DNA of 48,399 nt from positions 1 through 48,399 of the IMG/VR virus record IMGVR_UViG_3300042691_016077; one strand, 5' to 3'. Position numbers and translations under genes: made by a program. The notes beneath the pieces are model-generated. The model saw nothing but the letters and a program-made list of their open reading frames with translations. It did not search any database and had not been told where the DNA came from. This DNA is from a virus. Shown here piece after piece: positions 1 to 8,630 of this stretch (position 1 is its first letter; each line of letters opens with the position of its first letter).

Positions 1-2339
1 TAAATCAATCAACATATGAAACATTAATAATTAGGCCAAATGATTTATATGTAAATGAAACTTTTTCTAACTCGTTAGATGAGGTTGAAAGGTTTTTATT
101 AAATAGAGATGTAATACCAAAATACACCGCTTCATTTCAAAAAACAGTAGAAGACGAATCTGGAAAATTTATATTCATAAATCAAAATGTAACATTTCCA
201 TTAAACGGAGAATGGAATCTAGATATATCAACAACATTTTTTGACCAGTATTTGAATACATTGAACGAAATTGGTGTTAGTGTTGATAATTATAGAACTA
301 ACTTAATTTCTAGATTTTTAACAACTGGTGCATTAAAAGAATTTGACACCCCAGATCAAAAAATAGAAAAAGTTTTACAAATATATGGTAGAAGTTTTGA
401 TGAAACAAGGAAGTTTATAGTTTCCTTAGCCAATATGAATTCCGTACACTACAATGTTGGTGACGATATACCATCACAATTATTAAAAAACTTAGCACAA
501 ACTTTGGGTTGGAATACAAACATTTCACCGATTAGTAATGAAGAATTACTTACATCATTATTTAGTAGAAGTGAAAGTTTATTTGAAGGGGTTTCTGTCG
601 GACCAACACCAGACGAATTAAATTATCAATTTTATAGAAATTTAATATTAAATTCAGCATTCCTTTTTAAATCAAAAGGAACAAGAAAGTCAATTGAAAT
701 ATTATTAAGATTAGTTGGCGCACCAGAAGCTCTTGTTGATTTTAATGAATATGTGTATATTGCTGACCAAAAAATTAACTTAAATGAATTTGAAACGAGG
801 TTTGCAAAAATTTCTGCGGGTACTTATGTTGACCAAGTATCAATCATAGACCCAACAGATGTCTATACAATATTTGGTGTCCCATACACCGCATTTACAA
901 CATCACCAATAATAGAAGATGTTACAACCTTGAGAAGTGATTATCCGATTGATTATTTTGGTTACCCTAGTATGCCAAGAGAAACTGAAGATTATTATTA
1001 TCAGATAGGTGGTGGTTGGTTTGAATCAACACCACAACATAGGATGCCTGAAGTAATTGACGTTACTGGAAGTGTTTTTACGGGCGAAAACCCTAATTAT
1101 CAAACAGTGTTACAACCTGCAAATTATGGGGAAGAATACTTAAATAGATATAGAAATTTTCCATATATTGATATGGGCTTCAAGATAAGAAAAATTGCTG
1201 ACAATAAGAAAAGTTGGTCTGATAATGAAATTGGTTTAAGACGAAATAGTGATGGAAACTTTAATGCTTACTATAGGGTGGGTGATGAAAATTTGACAAT
1301 TAACGTTAAAAATGTTGATATATTTTTAAATCCAGGACAAGGTTTAGCCTATGATGTTTGGAGTATGTCTGTTAATTACAACTTCCCAATACCAGAACAA
1401 GGACTTAATTATGTTCCACCAACAAAATGTAACCCAAATCCATATACACCATACCCACAAAGGGGTGGTATTGATTGGACGGAATCTATACCAAAACCAA
1501 GAGAAAAATCCTTTTTTGAGTTTGCTCAAACTTTTTGGCATAATACAATAAATGTAAGAAATAGACAATTTATTACAGATGGGAAAACAGGCGGATACCC
1601 AACACTACAATCTATTTTTTGGAAATATTTAGAGTCCGATTTATATGTGAATATACCAAATGATCAGTTTACTTATCAAAAAATGATTGACTATGTAAAT
1701 GGTTTAGGTGATTACTGGATTAGACTTGTGGAACAAATGGTTCCAGCAACAACTTTATGGAATACTGGAGTTAGATTTGAAAATTCAATCTTTCATAGAC
1801 AAAAATTTGTGTGGAGAAGACAGTGTGGTTGTCAAATAATACCAATACCTTGTAAACCTTGTTCTTTTACGGCACAAATACTACCATATGACTGTCCTAT
1901 ACAAGTTGTTGAGTGTGACTTGTTCCCTTGGGCACAAGACCCAAAAATAACCACTTTTGGTGACATAATGGCAAAATTACTAAATGACTATATCGCAAGT
2001 CTAGGTAATGTTGCAGATTGTCAATATAATACAATGGTTTCTACTTGGTATGTTGATATTAGAATTGATGGGGTTGTAGCAACATCTTTTGAATTCTTTA
2101 CGGGATATGGATACTCAAACCCAGTGTTTAGTATACCTAGTGAAGACCAGTGGCGAAACGCGGTAAATGGTGCGTTAGCCGAGTTATTTACATATGGACT
2201 ATCATATAATATCTTTGGTGATAAGGTTTATGTTTACAATAATAATTGTGAACCGATAGAAGTTTCACAACTTTTTGAATTAAACGTGGGTATAGATTTT
2301 GACATTCTTTGTGCCCTTTTAGATACAGAACTTGGATAA
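1..2339 (+). CDS. Large tail/baseplate structural protein (5' end outside window)
   Basis: The reading frame is open from the first bases of the window (codons in phase with position 3), so the gene is partial at its 5' end. The first in-frame TTG at 252 is not the start. About 779 residues are visible. A helical segment around visible residues 205-255 (FRNLILNS, then LFKSKGTRKSIEILLR, then VGAPEALVDF) resembles a block I associate with large tail or baseplate proteins of marine and Bacteroidota T4-like phages. The C-terminal third is Cys-rich (CGCQ, CKPC, DCPI, ECD), unusual for a cytoplasmic phage but matching the neighbouring fibres. The stop overlaps the next ATG by one base (TAATG), so the fibre at 2339 is translationally coupled. 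A structural role is inferred from context and composition; no enzymatic motif was seen. It could also be a fibre-connector protein. Confidence 0.55.
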   Translation, partial: NQSTYETLIIRPNDLYVNETFSNSLDEVERFLLNRDVIPKYTASFQKTVEDESGKFIFINQNVTFPLNGEWNLDISTTFFDQYLNTLNEIGVSVDNYRTNLISRFLTTGALKEFDTPDQKIEKVLQIYGRSFDETRKFIVSLANMNSVHYNVGDDIPSQLLKNLAQTLGWNTNISPISNEELLTSLFSRSESLFEGVSVGPTPDELNYQFYRNLILNSAFLFKSKGTRKSIEILLRLVGAPEALVDFNEYVYIADQKINLNEFETRFAKISAGTYVDQVSIIDPTDVYTIFGVPYTAFTTSPIIEDVTTLRSDYPIDYFGYPSMPRETEDYYYQIGGGWFESTPQHRMPEVIDVTGSVFTGENPNYQTVLQPANYGEEYLNRYRNFPYIDMGFKIRKIADNKKSWSDNEIGLRRNSDGNFNAYYRVGDENLTINVKNVDIFLNPGQGLAYDVWSMSVNYNFPIPEQGLNYVPPTKCNPNPYTPYPQRGGIDWTESIPKPREKSFFEFAQTFWHNTINVRNRQFITDGKTGGYPTLQSIFWKYLESDLYVNIPNDQFTYQKMIDYVNGLGDYWIRLVEQMVPATTLWNTGVRFENSIFHRQKFVWRRQCGCQIIPIPCKPCSFTAQILPYDCPIQVVECDLFPWAQDPKITTFGDIMAKLLNDYIASLGNVADCQYNTMVSTWYVDIRIDGVVATSFEFFTGYGYSNPVFSIPSEDQWRNAVNGALAELFTYGLSYNIFGDKVYVYNNNCEPIEVSQLFELNVGIDFDILCALLDTELG

Positions 2340-5287
2340 TGGGATGTGGATTTATAAATTATGAACTTTTTATAACTGGAGATTGTACAAGCTCTGGGGT
2401 TGGTGAGGTATATATTGAAATTACCGGTGGAACACCACCATATACAGTTACAGAGAGTACTACGTCTGGTTTATTACCGACTTCTGCTGGTACACTTACT
2501 TACTATTTTAGTGGTCTTACTGCGGGGACTTATGTGTTAGAAATACAAGATAGTTGTCTTTCACCAGCACCAACAGTTACTTACCTCAACATTCCGATAT
2601 CTTCTGGAACTACAATCCAAATAAACGATATAATACACACAACCTGTGGGGATAATAATGGCATTATTGAGTTTGAATTTAATCCTTTTTATGGTAGTGG
2701 TTATTATGAACTTTATGAGACTACATTAGGTTATATATCTAGTGGTCAAACAGCAATTGCAACAAATTCAGTTGGCCCACTTACTGCTGGTAGATATTAT
2801 TTTATCGGTGATGATGGTGGTGGCTGTACGGGGTCTAGTGCCACGGCAATTGTATTAAGTTCAAACACTTTAGATTATGGTTTTTATGTTGTAAACGACG
2901 CTAGTTGTGTTGTTGGTACTGGAGCTGGAAAAATATTTATTACTGGACAAACAGGTACTCCACCGTACACATATCTTTGGACGACTAGTGCAACAACAGA
3001 TAATATAACTGGCTTAACGGCTGGTAGTTATGGTGTAACAGTTACAGATTCTGATGGTTGTTCTTTATCTAAAACAGTTGATGTTAATTATGTACAACCT
3101 GTGGGCATCGGAAGTGTTACGGGTGTACAACCATCTTGTTTTTCTAGTGATGGTGAAATAACTTTAATTGTAACTGGAGGTACGGCACCTTATTATTATT
3201 CGGGATCAAACGGGTCTGTTGAAATTTCATTTTCCGACACACACACCTTTAGTGGGTTACCGTCTGGAAATTTTTATTACCTTGTAACAGACGCGGGACT
3301 TTGTACAACAAGCGGCAATACACTACTTATAACACCAAACTCATTTTCTTTTGGGTCTGTTACAACAACAAATTCAAATTGTAGTGGTTCTGATGGGACA
3401 ATAGATATATCAGTAAACGGCGGCTCGCCAGTTGGTACGTTTACCTATGTTTTAATTGATAATTCCGGTAACACAGTTCAGAGTATAGTTACAGCAACAA
3501 ACACAACATTTAATAATGTCTCATCTGGTACTTATACTTTTACAATAGATAATGGAAGTGGCTGTGGATACACAGGAACAACAACCGTCACTAATACAGA
3601 TAAGTTTACAATAACTGGATTAACAACAACTGGGACAACCTGTGGATTGTGTAATGGAAGTGTACAAGTAACAGTTTCTTCTGGAGGTACACTACCGTAT
3701 TCCTACCAAATTAATGGTTTCCCATCTTCCCAAGTCACAACTTATAATAATTTGTGTCCTGGTTTCTATACAGTAGTTGTTACAGACGCAGACGGTTGTC
3801 AACAAACAGATACTTTTGTTATAACACAATCTAACAAGGTTGATTTTATACCATACATAACACAACCAATATTTGGAAATGATGGGGATATTAAACTTTT
3901 CATAACCCAAGGTACACCACCATTCACATATAACTGGAGTCCAAATGTAAACGGACAAATCGGCGCGGGAGTTACTGGACTTACAGCCGGAACTTATGTT
4001 ATTGAAGTTGTTGATAGTACTTCTTGTTCAACAACAAAGACTGTTAAATTAAAAGGAACAAAACAAGTTGCCAGCTATCAAATATATAATGTATGTGAAG
4101 GTAATTTTGAAACAAACGGACTAATTGGGGAAAGGTCAATTTTTCAATTATACAATGAAGGATATTATTCTTTAACAACAAATGATTTTAATTGTATATT
4201 AGACAATGCAACATTTATTGCGGAAACAATAGTTGATGGTGTCACAAAACAAGAACCTTTCTACACCTCAATTAATATAGGTGATTACCCAACAACACAA
4301 GATTGGGTAAATGTAGTTACAAATTTATTAAATCAATACGAACAAATTGGTGATGTAATTTTTGATATAACAAATAACACTGTAACCATATATAATTTTT
4401 GTAAACAAACACAAGATTGTGAACCAAAAACTTATAACGAACTTACAAATTCATTGGTTATTGTAAATTTAATAATAAATTATGATATTGCATGTGTTGA
4501 ATGTGACATACCACCAACGCCAACACCAACAACAACAAAAGCCCCAACACCAACACCAACACCCACATTAACACCAACACCATCACCAGGTGTGTTAAAA
4601 GTATATACTATGACTTGGAATACAAATTTAACTGGTTTTGGTACTACAAACATCTACAATGTTAGATTACCATTTAAATCAACTGGTACATATTCTAATG
4701 GTACAATTAATTGGGGTGACGGAAATACTAGTCCATTATCTTATGCTAATAGACAACATACTTATGTAACACCTGGTATTTACACAATTACAATTAGTTT
4801 AAATTCTGGTGGGATTTTGAATGGTTGGGATTTTGGACCGGGTAACCCAAATTCCATAGATAGGAAAAAAATAACATCAATTACAAGTTGGGGACAAATT
4901 GAATTTGTAAATAATGATAATTTCTATCAGTGTATCAATCTTACTTTGAATACAGTGACTGATACTCCAGACATTTCATCAATGACAAGTTTAAATTTCT
5001 TCTTGTTTGGTTGTACAGGACTCACTTCAGTAAATAATATTGGAAACTGGGACGTTTCAAATATAACGTCAATGTCAGAATTTTTGGGTGGAGGAGTAAT
5101 ACTTAACACATCAAATTACAATAGTCTATTACAAGGTTGGGCATCTCTAGGGTCTTCTTTACAAAATACAGTAATATTTGATGCTCAAACAACATATTAT
5201 AGTGCTGCACCAAGTGCTGGCGCTACAGCAAGAAACTATCTTGTAAGTACAAAAGGTTGGGTAATTGATGATGCTGGACCAATATAA
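2339..5287 (+). CDS. SprB-repeat tail fibre/adhesin with PKD-like and BspA/DUF285-like C-terminus
   Basis: The product has 982 residues. I place the start at the ATG overlapping the previous stop (MGCGF...), not an upstream in-frame codon at 2309. Residues ~15-570 hold about seven degenerate ~80-residue modules. Each has a Cys, a GTPPYTY-like turn, a GLTAGTY-like strand and a DxxGC end, which is the SprB repeat pattern of Bacteroidota gliding adhesins. A mixed domain follows (~575-735), then a Pro/Thr linker (~740-765). The C-terminus has a PKD-like piece (NWGDGNT...YVTPGIYTI, ~790-830) and a DUF285/BspA-like LRR segment (GCTGLTS, NWDVSNIT, ~890-920). This layout suits a host-binding fibre secured by the upstream baseplate-type protein. 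SprB, PKD and DUF285 calls come from motif pattern, not alignment. Confidence 0.75.
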   Translation: MGCGFINYELFITGDCTSSGVGEVYIEITGGTPPYTVTESTTSGLLPTSAGTLTYYFSGLTAGTYVLEIQDSCLSPAPTVTYLNIPISSGTTIQINDIIHTTCGDNNGIIEFEFNPFYGSGYYELYETTLGYISSGQTAIATNSVGPLTAGRYYFIGDDGGGCTGSSATAIVLSSNTLDYGFYVVNDASCVVGTGAGKIFITGQTGTPPYTYLWTTSATTDNITGLTAGSYGVTVTDSDGCSLSKTVDVNYVQPVGIGSVTGVQPSCFSSDGEITLIVTGGTAPYYYSGSNGSVEISFSDTHTFSGLPSGNFYYLVTDAGLCTTSGNTLLITPNSFSFGSVTTTNSNCSGSDGTIDISVNGGSPVGTFTYVLIDNSGNTVQSIVTATNTTFNNVSSGTYTFTIDNGSGCGYTGTTTVTNTDKFTITGLTTTGTTCGLCNGSVQVTVSSGGTLPYSYQINGFPSSQVTTYNNLCPGFYTVVVTDADGCQQTDTFVITQSNKVDFIPYITQPIFGNDGDIKLFITQGTPPFTYNWSPNVNGQIGAGVTGLTAGTYVIEVVDSTSCSTTKTVKLKGTKQVASYQIYNVCEGNFETNGLIGERSIFQLYNEGYYSLTTNDFNCILDNATFIAETIVDGVTKQEPFYTSINIGDYPTTQDWVNVVTNLLNQYEQIGDVIFDITNNTVTIYNFCKQTQDCEPKTYNELTNSLVIVNLIINYDIACVECDIPPTPTPTTTKAPTPTPTPTLTPTPSPGVLKVYTMTWNTNLTGFGTTNIYNVRLPFKSTGTYSNGTINWGDGNTSPLSYANRQHTYVTPGIYTITISLNSGGILNGWDFGPGNPNSIDRKKITSITSWGQIEFVNNDNFYQCINLTLNTVTDTPDISSMTSLNFFLFGCTGLTSVNNIGNWDVSNITSMSEFLGGGVILNTSNYNSLLQGWASLGSSLQNTVIFDAQTTYYSAAPSAGATARNYLVSTKGWVIDDAGPI
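4509..4590 (+). repeat. CCAACA-type hexamer repeat encoding a Pro/Thr linker
   Basis: Degenerate tandem CCAACA/CCAACN units encode alternating Pro and Thr between the SprB-repeat part and the C-terminal binding part of the fibre. The same repeat type recurs, on the other strand, in the fibre genes at 5997-8618 and 13306-14670, giving short shared homology between fibre genes. Confidence 0.8.
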
Positions 5288-5316
5288 AAAAAATATCACC
5301 TAAAAAGATGATATTT
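5286..5316 (-). terminator. Rho-independent terminator between convergent genes
   Basis: The stem AAATATCA (5291-5298) pairs with TGATATTT (5309-5316) around a 10-base loop. Read on the minus strand, the stem ends in a run of T (the A-run at 5286-5293), so it terminates the leftward fibre/RuvC unit. It may also slow plus-strand transcripts of the fibre gene ending at 5287. Confidence 0.6.
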
Positions 5317-5341
5317 CAGTTTATCGGTATTTTATACGATA

Positions 5342-5950
5342 TTAAGTCCAGATTTCTTTTGACCGCATATATCCTAATACACAAGTATAAGCGTCGGTTT
5401 GGTCAAAATTTTCTTTTTTGAGTGTGTTATTTTTTGTGTAATGCCAAGTAATTTGCGGCTCTCTTTTGGCGACCATTTCCCAAACCAACATTTTTTTATC
5501 AACATCTTTTGGTAACCCACCAAATAATACGTGTTTACCTTTATTATTTTCTTGAACTAAATCGGGCCAAGCAAATTTTCTAGAATTATATGTTGAAATA
5601 AAATCTGGTATAATTCCTAATATATCATAAACTTCTTTACAAATTAAAGTATTAAACCTTAAAAGTGTTTGTATTGTATATACATTATTTGAATTTAAAA
5701 GGGGTTCTTCAATGACAACTTTTAAGACACCTAAATCTCTATATTGTAAAAGTTTAGTTCTAAACACCTCACTTTTTAAAATAAGTTCTTTCATTTTACA
5801 ATCACCAACATCAATTGGTTTAGGTCTAGGTGAAACGTGTGTTAATTCTAAAAGCTCTTGACTACCAATATCAAATAAAGCCCAACCAATGGTTTTTGTT
5901 GAAACGTCTAGACCGAGAACTTTTGGTGAATTTTTAATTGTTTTTGACAT
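5342..5950 (-). CDS. RuvC-like (RNase H fold) Holliday-junction resolvase/nuclease
   Basis: The product has 202 residues, the usual size for RuvC-type phage nucleases. Residues ~12-27 (VLGLDVSTKTIGWALFD) give the first beta-strand with the catalytic Asp. VVIEEPL (~88-94) supplies the second acidic residue. FDQTDAYTCVLG (~183-194) carries C-terminal Asp residues in the expected position. The fold cuts branched DNA with two metal ions. In a T4-like phage it probably resolves recombination junctions before packaging, replacing the endonuclease VII type. It is the last gene of the leftward unit, about 45 bases after the fibre gene and just before a terminator. Other RNase H-fold nucleases are possible, so substrate specificity is inferred. 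Confidence 0.75.
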   Translation of the reverse strand: MSKTIKNSPKVLGLDVSTKTIGWALFDIGSQELLELTHVSPRPKPIDVGDCKMKELILKSEVFRTKLLQYRDLGVLKVVIEEPLLNSNNVYTIQTLLRFNTLICKEVYDILGIIPDFISTYNSRKFAWPDLVQENNKGKHVLFGGLPKDVDKKMLVWEMVAKREPQITWHYTKNNTLKKENFDQTDAYTCVLGYMRSKEIWT

Positions 5951-5996
5951 ATTTTTTTATTTAATAATATAGTCCGTTAAAATTAAAAATGTAGGT

Positions 5997-8618
5997 TTAG
6001 AAGTCTAATTTTACAACAAACTGTTGAATACCTTGTCTTTGTACCGGAGACTGTAATTTAGAAATTACTAAAACATCTTTGTCAGAATCCAACAAAGCAA
6101 TTTCGGTGATATAGGATTTAGTACCTGCAGACCAACTTGGATTGGTTGTATTTTTAAACTCATTCACACTCAAATTAATTTTATATTTCATTTCATAAAT
6201 TGTCGCCTGAATGTCAGTTTCTAATGAACCATAGAAATAATACTCGTCCCCAAAGTTAAGTTGAGAACCAGTAAAACTTATAGGTGTTAAAGGAACATAA
6301 TCATTTAAGTTATAGTATGGTGCTGAGTTATAGTTGTCTGGAGAAACAATAAAAGTTGAACCGGTTAAAGATTCTTCAGTGACATAACCATTTATAAATT
6401 GGTCTTCTATTTGTGTTGTAAAATCAATTATTCTCCATTGTGCAGGATCTGGTCTTTCTCCAGTATTAACAAGTTGAACTAAAACTTGAAATTTGGTTGC
6501 AACAAATCCTCTAAAGACATCACAAGATGGACAATATGTTGTTGAAGTCATACTTTTCATTGAGCCATAATAACTTGCTACTTGATAGAAGTCATTAATA
6601 TTTGGTGATAATAATAAATCTGGGTCATCACACCAAATTAAGTTGTCTAAATTTTCTGTTAAAAGTTCTAACGTATCTTCTGTTAGAATAAAACAAGTTT
6701 CTTGAAAAGGAAATGAGGTTGTTGTTGTCGTAACTGGAAAATCATAAGGTTGAACTAAACAACCAAATTCACCACCAAATCGTACCGCAACATTTTTACT
6801 ATCACCAGTAATACAATCATTATATGATATTTGTTGATAGTAGTTACAATGTAATGAATTTGTAAAACACACATCATTACTTAATCTATATGTCACATAT
6901 AATGTTTGATTAGAACCAGTTAAAAGTCCAATTGGACTAGTTTGAGTATCACAAACATTTGGTGTTGTAAGAGAAACTTGTGGAGCAGTTAAAGTCCAGT
7001 TTCTATTTGATTTATAGGACATTGCCGCCAAAATTTCCTCATCGTCAATAATAACAACTTTACTATCTGGAAATACCTTACCAATTCTACTTGGGTATCC
7101 ATCGTCATTTGGGTGTGTATCCCATAAATGATAATACCTAATTCCAGGGTTGTTCATATCTTCATTTTTTGTTGATTTAAGATAATGAACGGTAAATAAA
7201 TTTAAATCATCAAATCCAGCTGGATCAACATAAAAAGTATCACCAAAACAACATTCTGGATTTTTATGCCACATAATCCAAGGAATATGTAATTTGAAGT
7301 TTCTAGCTTGACCAGATGTGTTATTTGGGTTTGTTGGGTCGTATGGTTCTAGTGCAAATTTTTCACCATAGAAAAAGTCTACGGTTTGGTTAGTGTAGTG
7401 AATTATAGCAACCGCTTTTTGTTCTTCTGGTGTAACCGTTATTTTTTGGTCAAAAGAATTGTAGTAATATACACTACTTGTGTCTGTTTGACCAGAACTT
7501 GAGTTATAACCAAAATATTCTTTACTACCAATATAGTTTATAGAACCAAATTGTGTGTAATCTTTATAGAACGTAGATAATAACCCAGCCGGACTCTCTG
7601 TCCAAGGAATATTCATATTCCAAATTTTAACATCAAACTCATCAATATCACAAACAGTTTCAAAATTGATTACATCATCACACCAATGTGGTCTTGGGGT
7701 AAAACTATCATAAAGTTGTGTCATACTAGAAGGATAAATAATAACTCTAGCAAAACAATCAAATAAATAACAACTAAAATCTGGTGTTGGTCTATCTAAA
7801 GTAACAACATTACCACAAACAGCAACAATTCTATAAGTCAATATAGGAAAACAACTATACATAGACATATTACAATCTATTGGTGGTGGTGCTGGACACA
7901 CAGCACTAGAAGACGGTGTTATACAAGGCGTTGATGTTGGTGTTGGGGTTGGAGATGGAGTAAGACAAGGTGGTACTAAAGCACTTGAACTAGGTGTTGG
8001 TGTTAGTGTTGGTGTTGAATTAGGTGAAGACGTTGGGGTTGGGGTTGGTAAATTAACACACCCACAGTTATATTTTGCGTAACCATCGTAATATATTGTA
8101 ATAATATCACCAACAGAAGGTCTATTTGTGTTTGTATGGTTACAACCAGAATAAATTAACTCAATATCTTTAGAACCATCTAAAGTTAATAAATCAACAA
8201 CATAGTTTGAACTTACAACATAATTATTAGTTGTAATTGCACTCCAGGTAATTGTTGAAGCTGTAGTATTACCAGTAAAAAAACCCCTTAGTGGTGCACG
8301 ATTAAAAACAGGGTCGGCTGTTGAATCGTTGAATGGTATACCATAGGTATTTCCAGTTAAACCGTCAACAAAATATGGGTATTTTACACTTTGTTTGTTT
8401 GATTGGGGAACCCCAAAACTATTTTGTTGATTAAATGCTGGTTCTAAAACAAAACTATTTGTTTGGTTATAAGAATTTGGAAGCTTATCATATGAAACCT
8501 CACTATCACCAACTTGAAAATAAGAAATATTGAAATTTCCTTGAGATAGTTTTTGTCTACCAGTGTCAGTAACTCTTGTATTAACTAAACCCGAAGTATT
8601 TTTAATTATGTATGCCAT
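5997..8618 (-). CDS. Large virion/fibre-associated protein with Pro/Thr-rich linker
   Basis: The product has 873 residues. The N-terminus (MAYIIKNTSGLVNTRVTDTG, then KLSQGNFNISYFQVGDSE) looks like the conserved head of a long phage structural protein, probably the part that attaches to the tail. Residues ~185-245 form a Pro/Thr/Ser linker (PTPTPTSS, STPTLTPTPSSS) with scattered Cys. The rest is rich in aromatic residues, Asn, Thr and Cys and shows no enzyme motif. It is followed 46 bases later by the RuvC-like gene and preceded 12 bases upstream by the SprB-type gene at 8631. A sense TATTTAT element lies 5 bases upstream of its ATG (8624-8630). The fibre/tail assignment rests on context and composition. 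Confidence 0.6.
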   Translation of the reverse strand: MAYIIKNTSGLVNTRVTDTGRQKLSQGNFNISYFQVGDSEVSYDKLPNSYNQTNSFVLEPAFNQQNSFGVPQSNKQSVKYPYFVDGLTGNTYGIPFNDSTADPVFNRAPLRGFFTGNTTASTITWSAITTNNYVVSSNYVVDLLTLDGSKDIELIYSGCNHTNTNRPSVGDIITIYYDGYAKYNCGCVNLPTPTPTSSPNSTPTLTPTPSSSALVPPCLTPSPTPTPTSTPCITPSSSAVCPAPPPIDCNMSMYSCFPILTYRIVAVCGNVVTLDRPTPDFSCYLFDCFARVIIYPSSMTQLYDSFTPRPHWCDDVINFETVCDIDEFDVKIWNMNIPWTESPAGLLSTFYKDYTQFGSINYIGSKEYFGYNSSSGQTDTSSVYYYNSFDQKITVTPEEQKAVAIIHYTNQTVDFFYGEKFALEPYDPTNPNNTSGQARNFKLHIPWIMWHKNPECCFGDTFYVDPAGFDDLNLFTVHYLKSTKNEDMNNPGIRYYHLWDTHPNDDGYPSRIGKVFPDSKVVIIDDEEILAAMSYKSNRNWTLTAPQVSLTTPNVCDTQTSPIGLLTGSNQTLYVTYRLSNDVCFTNSLHCNYYQQISYNDCITGDSKNVAVRFGGEFGCLVQPYDFPVTTTTTSFPFQETCFILTEDTLELLTENLDNLIWCDDPDLLLSPNINDFYQVASYYGSMKSMTSTTYCPSCDVFRGFVATKFQVLVQLVNTGERPDPAQWRIIDFTTQIEDQFINGYVTEESLTGSTFIVSPDNYNSAPYYNLNDYVPLTPISFTGSQLNFGDEYYFYGSLETDIQATIYEMKYKINLSVNEFKNTTNPSWSAGTKSYITEIALLDSDKDVLVISKLQSPVQRQGIQQFVVKLDF
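7894..8052 (-). repeat. CCAACA-type hexamer repeats encoding the Pro/Thr linker
   Basis: Tandem degenerate GGTGTT/GTTGGN units are seen on the plus strand, encoding PTPTPTS-like runs on the minus strand. They are of the same kind as the repeats at 4509 and 13574-14343. Confidence 0.75.
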
Positions 8619-8630
8619 TTAATATAAATA

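Noticed and set aside
2309-2338. Upstream start for the SprB fibre
   Set aside because: It would extend into the previous gene; the TAATG overlap start at 2339 is the normal arrangement.
252-2339. TTG start at 252 for the first gene
   Set aside because: The same frame is open and protein-like back to the window edge, so the real start is outside the window.
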